The notes beneath the pieces were generated by a model that did not search any database, was not told where the DNA came from, and was given only the letters and a program-made list of their open reading frames with translations. From Microcyclospora pomicola (lineage: Eukaryota > Ascomycota > Dothideomycetes > Capnodiales), in assembly GCA_002786065.1 (NCBI GenBank), contig NHNY01000043.1, positions 28,647 to 92,646 of the forward strand: 64,000 bases of DNA, in the 5' to 3' direction. This document shows positions 44,701 through 54,203 of the stretch, piece by piece; positions within the stretch are counted from its first letter, which is position 1; each line of letters starts with the position of its first letter. Made by a program: the position numbers and the translations under genes.

Positions 44701-45412
44701 GGTTCTAAACCTGCTCAGCGCAACAGTAGACGTGCTGTCATCGGAAGGTCATCTGAACGCGATGAGCGCCATGGAGATCAGCCAGATGGCCGTCCAAGCC
44801 ATGTGGGATCGCGATAGTCCACTCAAGCAGATACCCCACTTCAGCGACGACACAGTGGAGGTTTGCAACAAGAACGGCATCAAGGATGTTTTCGAGTTCA
44901 TGGACGCGATGGATCCTGCTGAGAATCCCAACTATGATGCTCTCATCAAAGGCATGGCTCTCAGTAACCAGCAGTTGGCTGATGCGGCTCGATTCACAAA
45001 CGACCGGTATCCCAATGTGGACCTCACCTTCGAAGTGGAAGACGCAGAGAACATCGTTTCAAACGCTCCAGCTCATATCAACGTTACCGTAGAGCGACAA
45101 CTCGAAGGGGACGAAGAGCCCAATCTAGAAGTGCACGCTCCATTCTATCCTGTTGAACAAAAGGCGGAGAATTGGTGGCTAGTTGTTGGAGAGGAAAGCT
45201 CGAAGACGCTATTGGCGATCAAACGCGTACAGATCCAGAGAGTGCTCAAGACACGGTTGGAAGTTAATATACCGACATCTGGCAAGAAGGAACTGACCCT
45301 GTTCCTGATGAGTGACAGTTATGTGGGTGTAGACCAAGCGCCTACATTTGAAGTAGAGGTCGGCGAAGGTGCCGAAGAGAGTGAAGAGGATGAAGATGAA
45401 ATGGAGGAATAG
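38798..45412 (+). CDS. BRR2: BRR2, U5 snRNP RNA helicase
   Basis: One uninterrupted exon, 2,204 aa. Brr2 unwinds U4/U6 to activate the spliceosome. Start: the ATG at 38798 gives MADQKKGDNPLGQYKYAAMS, followed by the plug region (LVLQADKRFVTRRGDENTGDP). An acidic stretch lies at about 185-285. Helicase cassette 1 has Walker A APTGSGKTNVAML (about 548), DEIHLLHDD (about 660), and motif VI QMLGRAGRPQYDTYGEG, followed by winged-helix and Sec63 modules. Cassette 2 has Walker A APTGSGKTVCAEF (about 1398), DDLHLLGG in place of a DExH box, and a divergent motif VI (QMFGKAGRPLQDKDCRG), then a second Sec63 module and an acidic C-terminus. The divergent second cassette matches its known pseudo-helicase role. 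Length matches the family. Confidence 0.98.
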   Translation: MADQKKGDNPLGQYKYAAMSNLVLQADKRFVTRRGDENTGDPESLAGRIRLNEMGSRTGRETAPARPPQEPARKRKRTEPLQSSRAAGILSQADLNIEGLRYRPRTAATKDIYDLIATNVAQKMGGDYGLAVTASATDSILEFLKDDTLKDFDKKKEIDDILGEKLSTKEFNQLVNLGKKILDYDAQDEDEDMEDAGDGADIDERQGVAVDFGDEEEEDAGEGGGQTYEVREDGDDSEDEVELGRDEDGGNEVDATGDAAEAEAEDREEDDDANLVIENRRQQRQQGQDPSFVAAHEIDAYWLQRQIGQIYEDVHIASEKTRDAEQIMSAVDEAGDEKPLREVENDLMELFDYEHPEHVGKLVKNRDKIVWVMKWRRAAEDKGALLVVEKEMVNAGHAGILKELRGRHVSAIQDGPRLTVKLDPMQTNAKLPASEELEEKKEGLVGGLQPRKVLNLDDLKFDQGNHLMTNQKVSLPQGSTKKTFKGYEEIHVPAPKRKADADEPPLMPTSQLPAWAQPGFGTSQSLNRIQTRCFPSAFEDDGNMLICAPTGSGKTNVAMLTMLREIGKHRNPQTGDIDLDSFKIVYIAPLKALVQEQVGNFGKRLEPYGIQVAELTGDRQLTKQQIAETQVIVTTPEKWDVITRKATDTSYTNLVRLICIDEIHLLHDDRGPVLESIVSRTIRRTEQTGDPVRIVGLSATLPNYRDVASFLRVDPQKDLFHFDGSFRPCPLKQEFIGVTDKKAIKQLRTMNDVCYTKVLEQVGQNKQQMLIFVHSRKETAKTAKYIRDKALEEETIGQILRVDGANREILREEAEQVTNAELKDVLPYGFGIHHAGMSRADRTAVEDLFADGAIQVLVCTATLAWGVNLPAHTVIIKGTQIYSPEKGSWVELSPQDVLQMLGRAGRPQYDTYGEGIIITTQDEMQYYLSLLNQQLPIESQLVSRLADNLNAEVVLGNIRTRDEGVEWLGYTYLFVRMLRSPALYQVGADYDEDEALEQKRVDLIHSAAIVLEKASLVKYDRKSGRIQSTDLGRVASHYYITHNSMLTYNTHITPSVSPIELFRVFALSDEFKYIPVRQDEKLELAKLLQRVPIPVKETIDEPHCKINVLLQAYVSRLKLEGLALMADLVYVTQSAGRILRAMFEIALKKGWAGVAKDALNLCKMAEKRMWPTMSPLRQFPECSPDIIKKAERMDIPWSSYFDLDPPRMGELLGMPRQGRQVCAMVGKFPRLEVEARMQPMTRSTLRVELTLTPNFEWDDNLHGRAESFWILIEDCDGEDILFHDQFLLRKDYAVTENNQHVLEFTVPITEPMPPNYFITIVSDRWMHAETKLALSFQNLVLPEKFPPHTPLLDLQPLPVSALKNEDYVRLYPNWEKFNRIQTQTFNSLYQSTDNVFIGAPTGSGKTVCAEFALFQLWSKKDSGKAVYIAPFQEQVDRQCKTWQARLSGLAGGKTIVKLIGETTADLKLLEQGDLILATPAQWDMMCRQWQRRKNVQAVKLIIADDLHLLGGHEGYVYETVISRSQAIASNLPGLRIVALSVSLANARDVGEWMGATKHTIYNFSPHVRPIPLNLHLNGFNIPHFPSLMLAMTKPTYQAVLQYAGDKPTMIFVPSRKQVRATAQDILAACAAEDNEDRFLKTDAEQLEPVLRRVKERSLADSLRHGIGYYHEALNDSDKRIVEALFMQGAIQVMLVSRDCCWELSTTAHLVIIMGTQYFEGREHRYIDYPVSEVLQMFGKAGRPLQDKDCRGVLMCPEVKRAYYKKFLSEALPVESQLQSYMPDAFVTEISTKTIESTQDAVDWTTYTYFYRRLLANPSYYNLTDTSHEGLSAFLSELVESTLKDLAEANIIEVDEDEDTVSPLHAAMIAAYYNLSFYTIQTLLMSLKRTTKLKGILEIVTAASEFEHIQIRRHEEHILQRIYDRLPVKLSEADFESPHFKAFVLLQAHFSRMQLPTDLAKDQEVILRKVLNLLSATVDVLSSEGHLNAMSAMEISQMAVQAMWDRDSPLKQIPHFSDDTVEVCNKNGIKDVFEFMDAMDPAENPNYDALIKGMALSNQQLADAARFTNDRYPNVDLTFEVEDAENIVSNAPAHINVTVERQLEGDEEPNLEVHAPFYPVEQKAENWWLVVGEESSKTLLAIKRVQIQRVLKTRLEVNIPTSGKKELTLFLMSDSYVGVDQAPTFEVEVGEGAEESEEDEDEMEE

Positions 45413-45805
45413 TATCGAACGCCCCATTTGTTGTAAGATACCAATCCATCACTTGTACACCATGACACTTCGACAATGATGTCCTGTTGCGCGGTGACCA
45501 TCTCTGCACAAATCAGATCTTTAACATCAATGAATGTATTGCAAGTCAAGCCCTGCTGCGTGTTTTGATTCTCCTTTCAGCCGTGTTTATGGAATCGTTT
45601 GGCTTGTGAGACAACGTAGAATCGCGCTCGGGCTAGTGCTTCAGTTTCCGAACGAAGATCCCCACCAGGACGTCATGGGCAAGCTCTGCTCGAAGATATA
45701 TAGATTCACATCGGCATACTCATGCCTTGATCTTATGCGTAGTTGTAGACACCTTCAGCTTGTTGAACGACTTATCTGCAGCACTCATCTGGAAGCCCTC
45801 ACAAG
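45413..45805. other. Intergenic region
   Basis: 393 bp between BRR2 and the MDR reductase, both plus strand; presumably BRR2 3' end and the reductase promoter. Nothing else recognised. Confidence 0.5.
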
Positions 45806-46885
45806 ATGGCGGCCCAACAACAAGTCAAAGCCTGGACATATACAGGTGGATACCCAACCAGTCTGCGGCAAACGACCATCACCATAAATCCACGAACAAA
45901 TATCACCAATCAAGCCACGGTAATCAAGGACAAGCAGCCACTGGTCGTCAAGATCCACGCCGCGGCCCTCAACCCGGTCGACATCCAGATGCAAAATCTG
46001 CCCTCGCATAAATATCCCTGGTCCGCCACCTATAACACCGAGAAAGGCACGGGATGCGACTTTTCTGGGACCGTGGTCGAGGGTGCGAATGCGGGTTTCC
46101 ACGAAGGCGATGAGATCTGCGGCATCACCTTGGCGCCGTCCAAGAACGCCAACTCCGGAGCACTTGGCGAAATCGCCGAGTTCGATCCGAGCATGACCGC
46201 CGCCGTGCTCAAGCCCAAGACCTGGACGTTCGAGCAAGCGGCGGCCATACCTCTGGTCTGGCTGACCGCCAAAAAGTGCATCGAGAGCGTGGCCGCGTTC
46301 GTCGATGCCAGTCCTGAGAAGAAAGTCGCCGTGCTCGGCGGAAGCTCCGCGACAGGCATCTACTCGATCATGCTAGCGAAGAAGCGCGGATGGAAGGTCG
46401 TGACGACGTCGTCAGGACGGAATCGTGACTTCGTGGTCGACTCGCTCGGAGCAGACGCACATGTCGACTACACGACGTCGGATGTGCGAACCGAGGTGTC
46501 CAAGTTCCAACCTGCGGCGGTCATCGACTGTGTCGGTGGCACGGAGTGCATAGGCCTGACATCGTCGAAGCGCTACAGCACCATTGTGGGCGACAAGACC
46601 GGCCGGTCCAGCATGGGAGGACCATACACCTACTACGATGTGCTGGCACCAGTACGTGCCGCGACACAATGGTTTCGGTGGGGCAGGGGACAAGCTGGGC
46701 TTGGCGAGAGTTACGATGTGATCATTTTGGACATGAAGAAGGAGTGGCTTGAAGAAGCCACGAGTACATTGCAGCCGGAGCAGTGCTTTGTGGATTCTGT
46801 GTTTCCGTTCGATCAGGTGAAGGAGGCGTTTGAGCGGTTGAACACTGGGAGAGCGAAGGGCAAGGTTGTGGTAAAAGTTGTTTGA
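45806..46885 (+). CDS. MDR-superfamily zinc-independent reductase (quinone oxidoreductase / RTN4IP1-like)
   Basis: A single exon of 359 aa. Medium-chain dehydrogenase/reductases of this type reduce quinones or enoyl groups with NADPH. The GroES-like N-domain carries VVKIHAAALNPVDIQMQN and GTGCDFSGTVVEGANAGFHEGDEICG; the nucleotide-binding fold has FEQAAAIPLVWLTAKKCI and VAVLGGSSATGIYSIMLAKK (a GGSSATG variant of the usual GxGxxG). The structural-zinc cysteines of alcohol dehydrogenases are absent. The C-terminus has FPFDQVKEAFERLNTGRAKGKVVVKV. Similar folds occur as trans-acting enoyl reductases in polyketide clusters, but no such cluster is present, so a stand-alone reductase is more likely. 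Substrate unknown. Confidence 0.9.
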   Translation: MAAQQQVKAWTYTGGYPTSLRQTTITINPRTNITNQATVIKDKQPLVVKIHAAALNPVDIQMQNLPSHKYPWSATYNTEKGTGCDFSGTVVEGANAGFHEGDEICGITLAPSKNANSGALGEIAEFDPSMTAAVLKPKTWTFEQAAAIPLVWLTAKKCIESVAAFVDASPEKKVAVLGGSSATGIYSIMLAKKRGWKVVTTSSGRNRDFVVDSLGADAHVDYTTSDVRTEVSKFQPAAVIDCVGGTECIGLTSSKRYSTIVGDKTGRSSMGGPYTYYDVLAPVRAATQWFRWGRGQAGLGESYDVIILDMKKEWLEEATSTLQPEQCFVDSVFPFDQVKEAFERLNTGRAKGKVVVKVV

Positions 46886-47385
46886 AATATCAAGGGCCTT
46901 CTATTCAGTCTGTATCAACCGAATCTACTTAATTCGACATGCGTGATCCTCGTTCTGGAAAAGTGGACGTTCCAGGTTAGCAACATGGCTTCGTGGAGGC
47001 TATGCGTTTTGTTGATCGTCAAGTCAGGCTTCCACTTGTGCGTTCTCTGAGTGCTGCTGCGTTCTAACATGATGCTGTAGAAATGTAGGGGAGCACGAAC
47101 ATGTTATGGATTGACCTGGGATAGTAAGGGTGGTGAATGAAATAATCCCAGCTTTGGCTTCCCGGAGTCCACTCTCGTGAACTGCTACCGAAGCATCTGA
47201 GAAGAACGAAGAACAAACATTGCAGAGACCAGTCAGAATTACACCAAGGCATGACATGCTCGATCTGTTTCAGCGCAATGTTCCCTGACCCTCCCCAAAA
47301 AGCCTTTCGACCCCCACATACATCTCTATCCCGTGTCTACACAATACCTTTGTAGTACAGTATCATCCTGACAAAAGCTGCAAGC
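46886..47385. other. Intergenic region
   Basis: 500 bp between the MDR reductase and the next plus-strand gene. It should hold that gene's promoter. No other feature recognised. Confidence 0.5.
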
Positions 47386-48279
47386 ATGACAACTCCTTCC
47401 TACTATCCACCCGGATGGGACAAAGACCGCTGGCAATCAGCCGCTGAAGAAGACTTCGCGACGCTCAGCGAGGAGCAATTCAAGACCTTCCATGCTGGGA
47501 TTCGCGCCAACCTCGGCGAGGATGGCACTCGCGAGTTCTTCGAGGAGATGGATCGTCGTCAAGCCGAGCGAAGGCCGACGACTTTGCCTGTGCCGGCCAG
47601 GGCATCGGAACTACCACCGAACTTCATTCTGGCGCTGAACTCGCTGCACGATGGCGATGATAGCTTTCCCGAATGGGGCTTTGTGGTGTTCCGGACGGCA
47701 GCCTACGGTGATGAGAGAGTGGTCCATGAAGTCAAGGAGAAGATCGATATGCTTGTCAACCAGCAGTTCGAAGCTGTAGGGATGTCAACGGAGGTGCAGC
47801 ATGCAAAGGAGCAATTCAAGTTGATGTGGGTCGAAGATCCGGATCTTGACGGTGCTTCACCTCAAGAAGTGGCGAGGTAAGAGCACATGAGTGAAATTGG
47901 CGTTGAGTCAAAGTGTATCGTTGATTGATTCTGTTCCAGACGCTATCGGGGATTGAATGTCCCCATTGAATTTCGACATATGCTTTGCCTATGTGTTGAT
48001 CTATCAAGTATCCTGTCGATTCAATCCGAACGTCCAAGCGCGGCCCACATACTCGCCATCTCGAATACTTGCGGCCTGGAGGCTACCGGAGACGAGGCGG
48101 ACGATGAACGATGGACCGCAAGTTTCAAGGTGGCCATCAGTTCACTGATCAATGAGCTCTTCGTCGACGTCGGGAACGGTGCACTCACGCCATACGAAGT
48201 CGGTGTCGGCGTCACTGAAGATCTGGTATGGACCAGTACGGGCCGGTATGGTATACGGAAAGCCATCAGGCAGTCATAA
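47386..48279 (+). CDS. Conserved-looking fungal protein of unknown function
   Basis: Join of 47386-47876 and 47940-48279 (276 aa), with a 63 nt intron (GTAAGA...TTCCAG) ending in frame (VAR then RYRGLN). I do not recognise a family. The N-terminus begins YYPPGWDKDRWQ, followed by EEDFATLSEEQFKTFHAGI. The middle has PEWGFVVFRTAAYGDERVVH, which looks like a fungal family of cytosolic proteins that adopt an alpha/beta fold, and the second exon continues VPIEFRHMLCLCVD and WTASFKVAISSLINELFVDV. No signal peptide, membrane segment or catalytic motif seen. The splice makes a continuous frame to a stop at 48277-48279, which supports it being real. Confidence 0.78.
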
Positions 48280-51200
48280 TCACATTGCGCTCGCGATAAT
48301 GGGAGTGTAGACTGGTAGTGTGCTTCACATTCGGCCATGTACGCCAGCAAGAGTGCTGCAAGGAGACGCAGGCATTGCGAAGCGCGACTATAGATATGCC
48401 TTCTTCTTCTCGTCTCTGGCGGTGTCCCTCTATGTGGTGTGACTGAACACGCAGCGCCTGAAAGCGACTTTGCACGTTGGCCATGAGTCCAAGTCCAGCA
48501 GCCTGACGACTCTTGCAACTACCTGTGAGCAAGAACAGAACCTCAAGGTGGTGATCAGAGTACATCATGGTATGCCTGCCCTCGCGCACGTCAGACGTGG
48601 CTTGTCATCTACCACTCCGATTGCTTATGGCATGTCGAAGATGAACGCTTGTTGTCTGAGTATGCCTGGAAATGGGAAAAGACAGTTGGACGTCCATATC
48701 CTCGTACTAGACCGAGATTTGCTCACACAATCGCGAGCTAGTAGCTGGGAGCAGTGCCATCGTAGTGAAATGCAAGACAGTTTCCCTCACTCTCTGCCCA
48801 ATCGCTTGAGCCCGAACACTGTCAGATTGCACCCAAGCCCAACGCCACTCCACCGTGTCTGTTTCCCAGAACATTGTTTGAGGCAAAGAGGGAGATCGAC
48901 CGGGTTCGGCGAGCGCGTCGGCTTCGGCCGGGGCGTCTTCCAGCTGTCAGGGACCCAGAGATTGGGGAAATGGCTGGTGGCGAACACTACTACTGCTGCT
49001 ATCCACAGCCACACGGAGAGAGCTATGGACGAGGCTGTGCTTATGGCGAATACTTTGCAAGATCACATGTGTTCGCTCTGATGCGTGCGAATGATTTTTA
49101 CGCTGCTCTGCGCGGTGCGCGGGCTGTGGAAGCACCAGTCTTCGCACTGAAGGCGGCATGTTTCGCATTAGCGGTATCGTGTTTGCATTCACGAATCAAA
49201 GTCTACTCTTCAAGACACGGGTGAGCGATGTGTAGAGGTACGGGTCAAGGAGTGGTTCTCAGATCGGCTGAAGACGCCAATATCAGGCAATAGGCGATTT
49301 AGGCCAAACGCTAGGTCAGCCACGGATCGAACGGCACTGCAGCAAGTCTTGGGGTCCCAGATCTGGCGTTCTGCATCTGCGATGCCGCATGCATTACTGT
49401 TGCATTCTTTCCCGGGCATGATTACTGCTCATGTTATCGTTGAGTTCTTGTTGAGGCACTTTCGTCCGGAGGGTTGCATTCTCGTTTGCAGTCGCGGGAC
49501 TTCGTATAGCGCCGAGGAAGAGTGAATGAGAAGCGTGATGATTGAGTTCGATGTTAGTCAGGTTTGAAACGGAAACACGTGTATACTCCAGCAACAGTGC
49601 TCCAACAGCAAAAGTGGAGAGGCATGAGCAGGGATCTGGATCTACAGGAAGTACGGAGCATACATTGTGAAACGATGAGATCTTCATGTTGTCTCGGGAC
49701 TTGGTCGTTGATCACTGTAGATCTGGAGAAAGATGTGCCGTGATGTTCACGTCAATCGCCAGGCCACATGTTGGGAGTGATGATCTTTCGCACGTGTGTT
49801 TCACGCGTATGTTTGGGGATGCTGGCATGTATAGAGTACAGATCTTCGGGCGGCTTGCTTGTTGATGAGCATGAAATTGTGGAGTTTCGCTCAACATTTG
49901 CACGCAGATCTCGAAGATGAGTCAGCTGTGTCTATGCTGAGTCACATAGCGAGGACGATCGATGCTAGTCAGTGCTTGATTTGCAGGAGACCTGAACTCA
50001 GATCTGGACATGATGTTTGGTCCTGGAGAGACGAGCAAACTCCGAAATCGACGAGCACGCACGCCATTGTTCGCGCATCGTCCGATGAGCAACATCGTTG
50101 ACCTTCCGACCAGAACAGGCAATGCAGAACACGGCCGAAATGGTCGTATCTGCTGGCCCGAAGTCACCCGTCGACGAAGCTGAAGCACAGCCAATGCCAT
50201 GTCGACCGACAGCATCGAAACAATACTGGTGCTGACGACGACGACGCCGCCAAACGGGTCGGTGAGGGTGAGGGAGCGATCATTGCATGCAACGTCGCTA
50301 GCAATGCGCCATGGCGTATAGTCTAATTGTGCCATCTGTCAATCGTGCATATCCAACGAGTGAGACGAGCAGGATCTGTGGTGGAAATACGAACGTCCCA
50401 AAGAACGATGAAGAGTAGGTTGCAGTGAGGGGCGGGGGGGCTGACGCCACCAAAGAGCGTAGCGCACTCGAGCGATGTAACATTGCGTTGACGAGAAGAC
50501 GTCTCCTGTAAGGTTGGCACTAGTATCATGCTTAACCAGGGGGCGATAGAAGAGGTGATGCGCCGTCTCTTGGCAAGCCGGAAGATGTGTGCCGGAGGAA
50601 GAACGCCCTCTGAAAGTCTGATGCAAGGCCAGCCAGTCAAGGAGGGCGATGGCGTTCTTGGTGGCGTCCTCGAGATGAGGGTCTCGTTGTGAGATTGCTG
50701 AGCTGGAGTCGCGATGTCAGGTTGCACATTTCGGTTGACAACGGTGCAGTATTGGAGCTATGTGACGATTGAGGGCCACAATCAAGCACCTGATCCATCG
50801 AGTTGTGTTGTGGGAGACGCCAAGGCGAGAGAGGGTAAATGAAGGCAGAAAAGTCGACAGTCGGTATCACGACGATGACGCAGATGGGTCATGGCCCATG
50901 TCCGAGGTTGGGCGCTCGGGCTTACACCGACGTCGTTGAGTCTGACATCTCGCTTGCGGCGCTTGTAGCTTCCTCCATGACTCGTTGCACAGTTGGATGG
51001 CGTACTCAGGCAGATGCACACCCTCACCACTAGCACCGCCGCCAACAAGGTTGTCGGCAAACGAAGTTACCTGTGCTGCAGGCTGATGCTAATCCTGCAG
51101 TTCTGCTGGATATACGGAGAACCCTCAAGCCACCATCTGCTCGAGCGCACATCAATTTTGATGCAATAGGACACCTGATGCTATTTCCAGTCCAGGAGAT

Positions 51201-53016
51201 GTGAACATGGCCGTTGCAACGCAAACCCCGTTGCGAGCGAGCGAAGTCATGGGGTGCATCGATGTGACGGTGAATGCGAACAACATCAACCAATTTCCCC
51301 GCTGCCAAACTTGACGCTCGCTTTGGAGCGCAGTAACGCGCGGAGTACTGCACACGTTACAGTATGCTGTCGAAGCGAGTCTGACAACTTTGGGACCAAT
51401 TCTCGGATTTTGTGCGAAAAGGCTATCTGTGCGCAGAGACGACATCACTGGCTGTCTCGGAAGGCGTTCACTCCGGAAGTGGAGATGTAGCAGCAGAGGG
51501 ACAGCAGCCATCCGGCAGCGATAGGAGCATCAGCAGCTTTAGCGCGGATCACGTCCCTATCGTCTACCGGCGCCGGCGATTTTGACTGGCGGGCGCCGAC
51601 AGAGGGATCGATAAAGGCTGGGACCCTAGCAGTGGACGAGGGGGGTAGAGTTCAAGGTGGTGTCGGCTGTCAGCCATGGCGCACTGACCCAGAGATCAAG
51701 GCAGGTAAGTGAGGTGGATGGCGCTGGATGTGCTCGGGATGGCTTGCTGGTCCCTGGAGGCTCTAGGAGAGAGAGAGAGGCAAGCCACGGAAGGCAACTC
51801 GATGGTCACGACCGCCGGTGGTCATTGGCGCGATTCAAGCGAATCTAGTGAGAAAGATGGGAGGCTTGCAGTAGGTCGGTGGGCGATGAAGTAGTGCTGC
51901 AGGATAACCAGCGCGACCCTGCGTCAGGCTTTTGTAGCAATGTGGAAGAAGGGTAAAACTGTACGGAGCTACGGACGGTCTGATATGGTTGTTCGGTACG
52001 CTGCGATGGCGACTAGTAGTAGGCGGTGGCTCTCTCGCATCTGCTGAGCTAGCTATCTACCTTACCTTATACAGCGCGTCTGCTGGTCGTGTCGGCGGCC
52101 GTGGATGTGGTTTGGTGGCTTGCTCGGTCGAGATAGAGTAGTAATCCGACCTGAATCCCACCTTCGTCATCTTGGGATGGCTCTAGCAGCTATATGTAAT
52201 ACAACCTCTGTGCACCGATACTTATTAAGTGATCTCCCGTTCGCCCAAGACACAGAAGATCAGCAGTCTATCCATCATATCGACTGTCTCCTCATCTAGC
52301 ACTGCCAGGCGCGACTCCACTATCGCCAGCTTAGGCATTGATATTCTTTGTGCTCGGATCGACACGACACGCATCATCCCAGACAACCAACATCACCACT
52401 TACCGCTGGACTGGATTCCTTGGGCCATACTGGACCACATTGGACTTCCTTGGACTGGACTGGACTGGATCAACAACTGTAGTCCTACTACTCTACGACA
52501 TCACCATCACAAGACACCGCCGTCCCGGAGAGCGTCAAGTCCCCGACGTTACGACAACAATCTCCCGCACATCGCTACCCTGTTAGGCATCGTGATCGCC
52601 TGCACTGCCGACCCGCGACCTGCGTCTATTCCCATCCTGAAACACGCACCGCTCCCAAGCTCCGCCTCTCTCAACCGTTGGAAGCGTAGCATCCACCCAC
52701 CCTCCATCGCCCGCACCCCACTGGTCCGCGCGCAAAGCTCGTCCGCCGCCCGGACATCGCCAGCGTCTGCCCGACAGTGATCGACACGTCAGAACGTTGT
52801 GCAACTCGGATCGTCCCAGCTTCGAGGCTCGAAACACTTAAGCACGCTGATCCCGCACCTCTTGAGCCTGGACGATCGTCTCTCCACGTTGTCCGCCAAG
52901 CTCATTCTCCAGCGATCCTCTCGGCCTCTTCGCGTGCTGTTGCACCTTGGTTCCACCACGACATCTTCGTCTCCGCTTGCTTACCCTTCCGACCTTCCTC
53001 CTCTCGCCTCATCACC
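48280..53016. other. 4.7 kb gene-free stretch upstream of the zinc-finger gene
   Basis: No supported gene. Open frames (for example 48470-49081 plus and 50323-50727 minus) lack recognisable features and good starts. Near the right end, from about 52200 to 53016, the plus strand stays open in long frames and looks like transcribed leader: it is rich in CAC, CTC and short repeats. A strong donor GTAAGT at 51705-51710 could start an intron in a 5' leader, but no confirmed acceptor was matched. Repeated TGGAC and a GA run lie within it. Confidence 0.45.
52451..52470 (+). repeat. Short TGGAC tandem repeat in the presumed 5' leader
   Basis: About four copies of TGGAC back to back at 52451-52470, with further spaced copies at about 52407-52446. 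Copies appear directly in the sequence. Confidence 0.85.
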
Positions 53017-54203
53017 ATGGCATTGGCTGTCGACAACCGCCATCAGCAACAGCAGCAGTTCACACCGATGAACTACGACAACATGAGGTACCCGCAGCCG
53101 CAGTTCACCAACCCGTGGGTGTCGGCCCCGCCGACGAGCCACGGTCACATGTACGCGACCGCGACCTCGTCCGCCGCCGCCGCCGACTCGTCGCGTTACA
53201 CTGCGCACGCGCCCTCGGTGTCCGCGGCCTACTCGAGCACCCAGCTCCCTGCCCCGTCAATGGCATCAGGTATACTCCCTCTGGATCCAGATCTTCTCGA
53301 GCAGACCAACTTACAGTTCGCCCAAGACGTCAAGTTCGCCCAAGACATGAGTGCCTCCAGGTCGTATGGGTCGGCCTACAATCCTGCCCCGGCCTCCACC
53401 AGCGCGGCCAGCAGCTATGCGCCCACCTCAGCTCCGCAATACTCTGCTTCATACGGCTACCAAGCAGACCGTCGGCCATCGCACCCGTCAGTAGACATTC
53501 CATTCCTGGACGGCCAGCTCGAGTGCTTTCCTATTGACATGTCCGATAGTTTTAACACCACCAGTGAGGCCGAGCGCCAAGGGTACAATGATGCTCTGGA
53601 CGCCAGTCGTGGTATGGTGCAGATGAGCCAGACCGACATCACTCCCCGCAACATCTATGGCGGCAACTCTGTGCGCACCTCGACCGACTCATACGGCTTC
53701 CCGACCGCACACTCCTCGCATTCATCCATCTCATCCGCCAGCACATACCCCACCTACTACAACAGCTCCGTGAGCGAGGCATCCGTGGGTGATTACAGCT
53801 CGGCCAACGAGTCTCTCGACATTCCCAATTCGCGAACACTACCTAGACCAACCGGTCTGATCGCTGGCAGCCTCCCCGCACCACAATCGATGATGGGCCA
53901 GTTCTCGTCCAAGGTCTCATCCAGCTCGCAAAAGAAGCACAAGTGCAAGATTTGCGACAAGCGGTTCACCCGCCCGAGCTCGCTCCAAACACACATCTAC
54001 AGCCACACTGGCGAGAAGCGTACGTTTCTGTCGCTTTGATCTACACTCATCTTCATACTGACTAGCTCGCAGCATTCGCATGTGACGTCGATGGCTGTGG
54101 CCGACACTTCTCCGTCGTGTCCAACCTTCGAAGACACCGCAAAGTCCACAAGGGCGACGGCAAAGACCACGGCTCTTCTGAAGATTCCGGTGATGATGCA
54201 TAG
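53017..54203 (+). CDS. C2H2 zinc-finger transcription factor
   Basis: Join of 53017-54019 and 54073-54203 (377 aa), with a 53 nt intron (GTACGT...TCGCAG). A long low-complexity N-terminal region rich in Gln, Ser, Ala, Tyr and Pro (residues 1 to about 300, with QQQQQ and SSAAAADSS) leads to two adjacent C2H2 fingers at the C-terminus: KCKICDKRFTRPSSLQTHIY..H and FACDVDGCGRHFSVVSNLRRH, split by the intron inside the TGEKPF linker. The tail is short and acidic. This is the layout of ascomycete developmental or stress regulators, but I do not assign a name. The ATG (caccATGg) has the best context; the frame stays open about 80 codons upstream. It lies in about 8.9 kb otherwise without genes. Confidence 0.9.

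Noticed and set aside
48470-49081. 203-codon plus-strand frame in the 4.7 kb gap
   Set aside because: No ATG with good context in the first part, no domain, no homologous pattern.
52229-52780. 183-codon plus-strand frame before the zinc-finger gene
   Set aside because: Composition typical of CT-rich leader; starts on a non-ATG codon; no family features.
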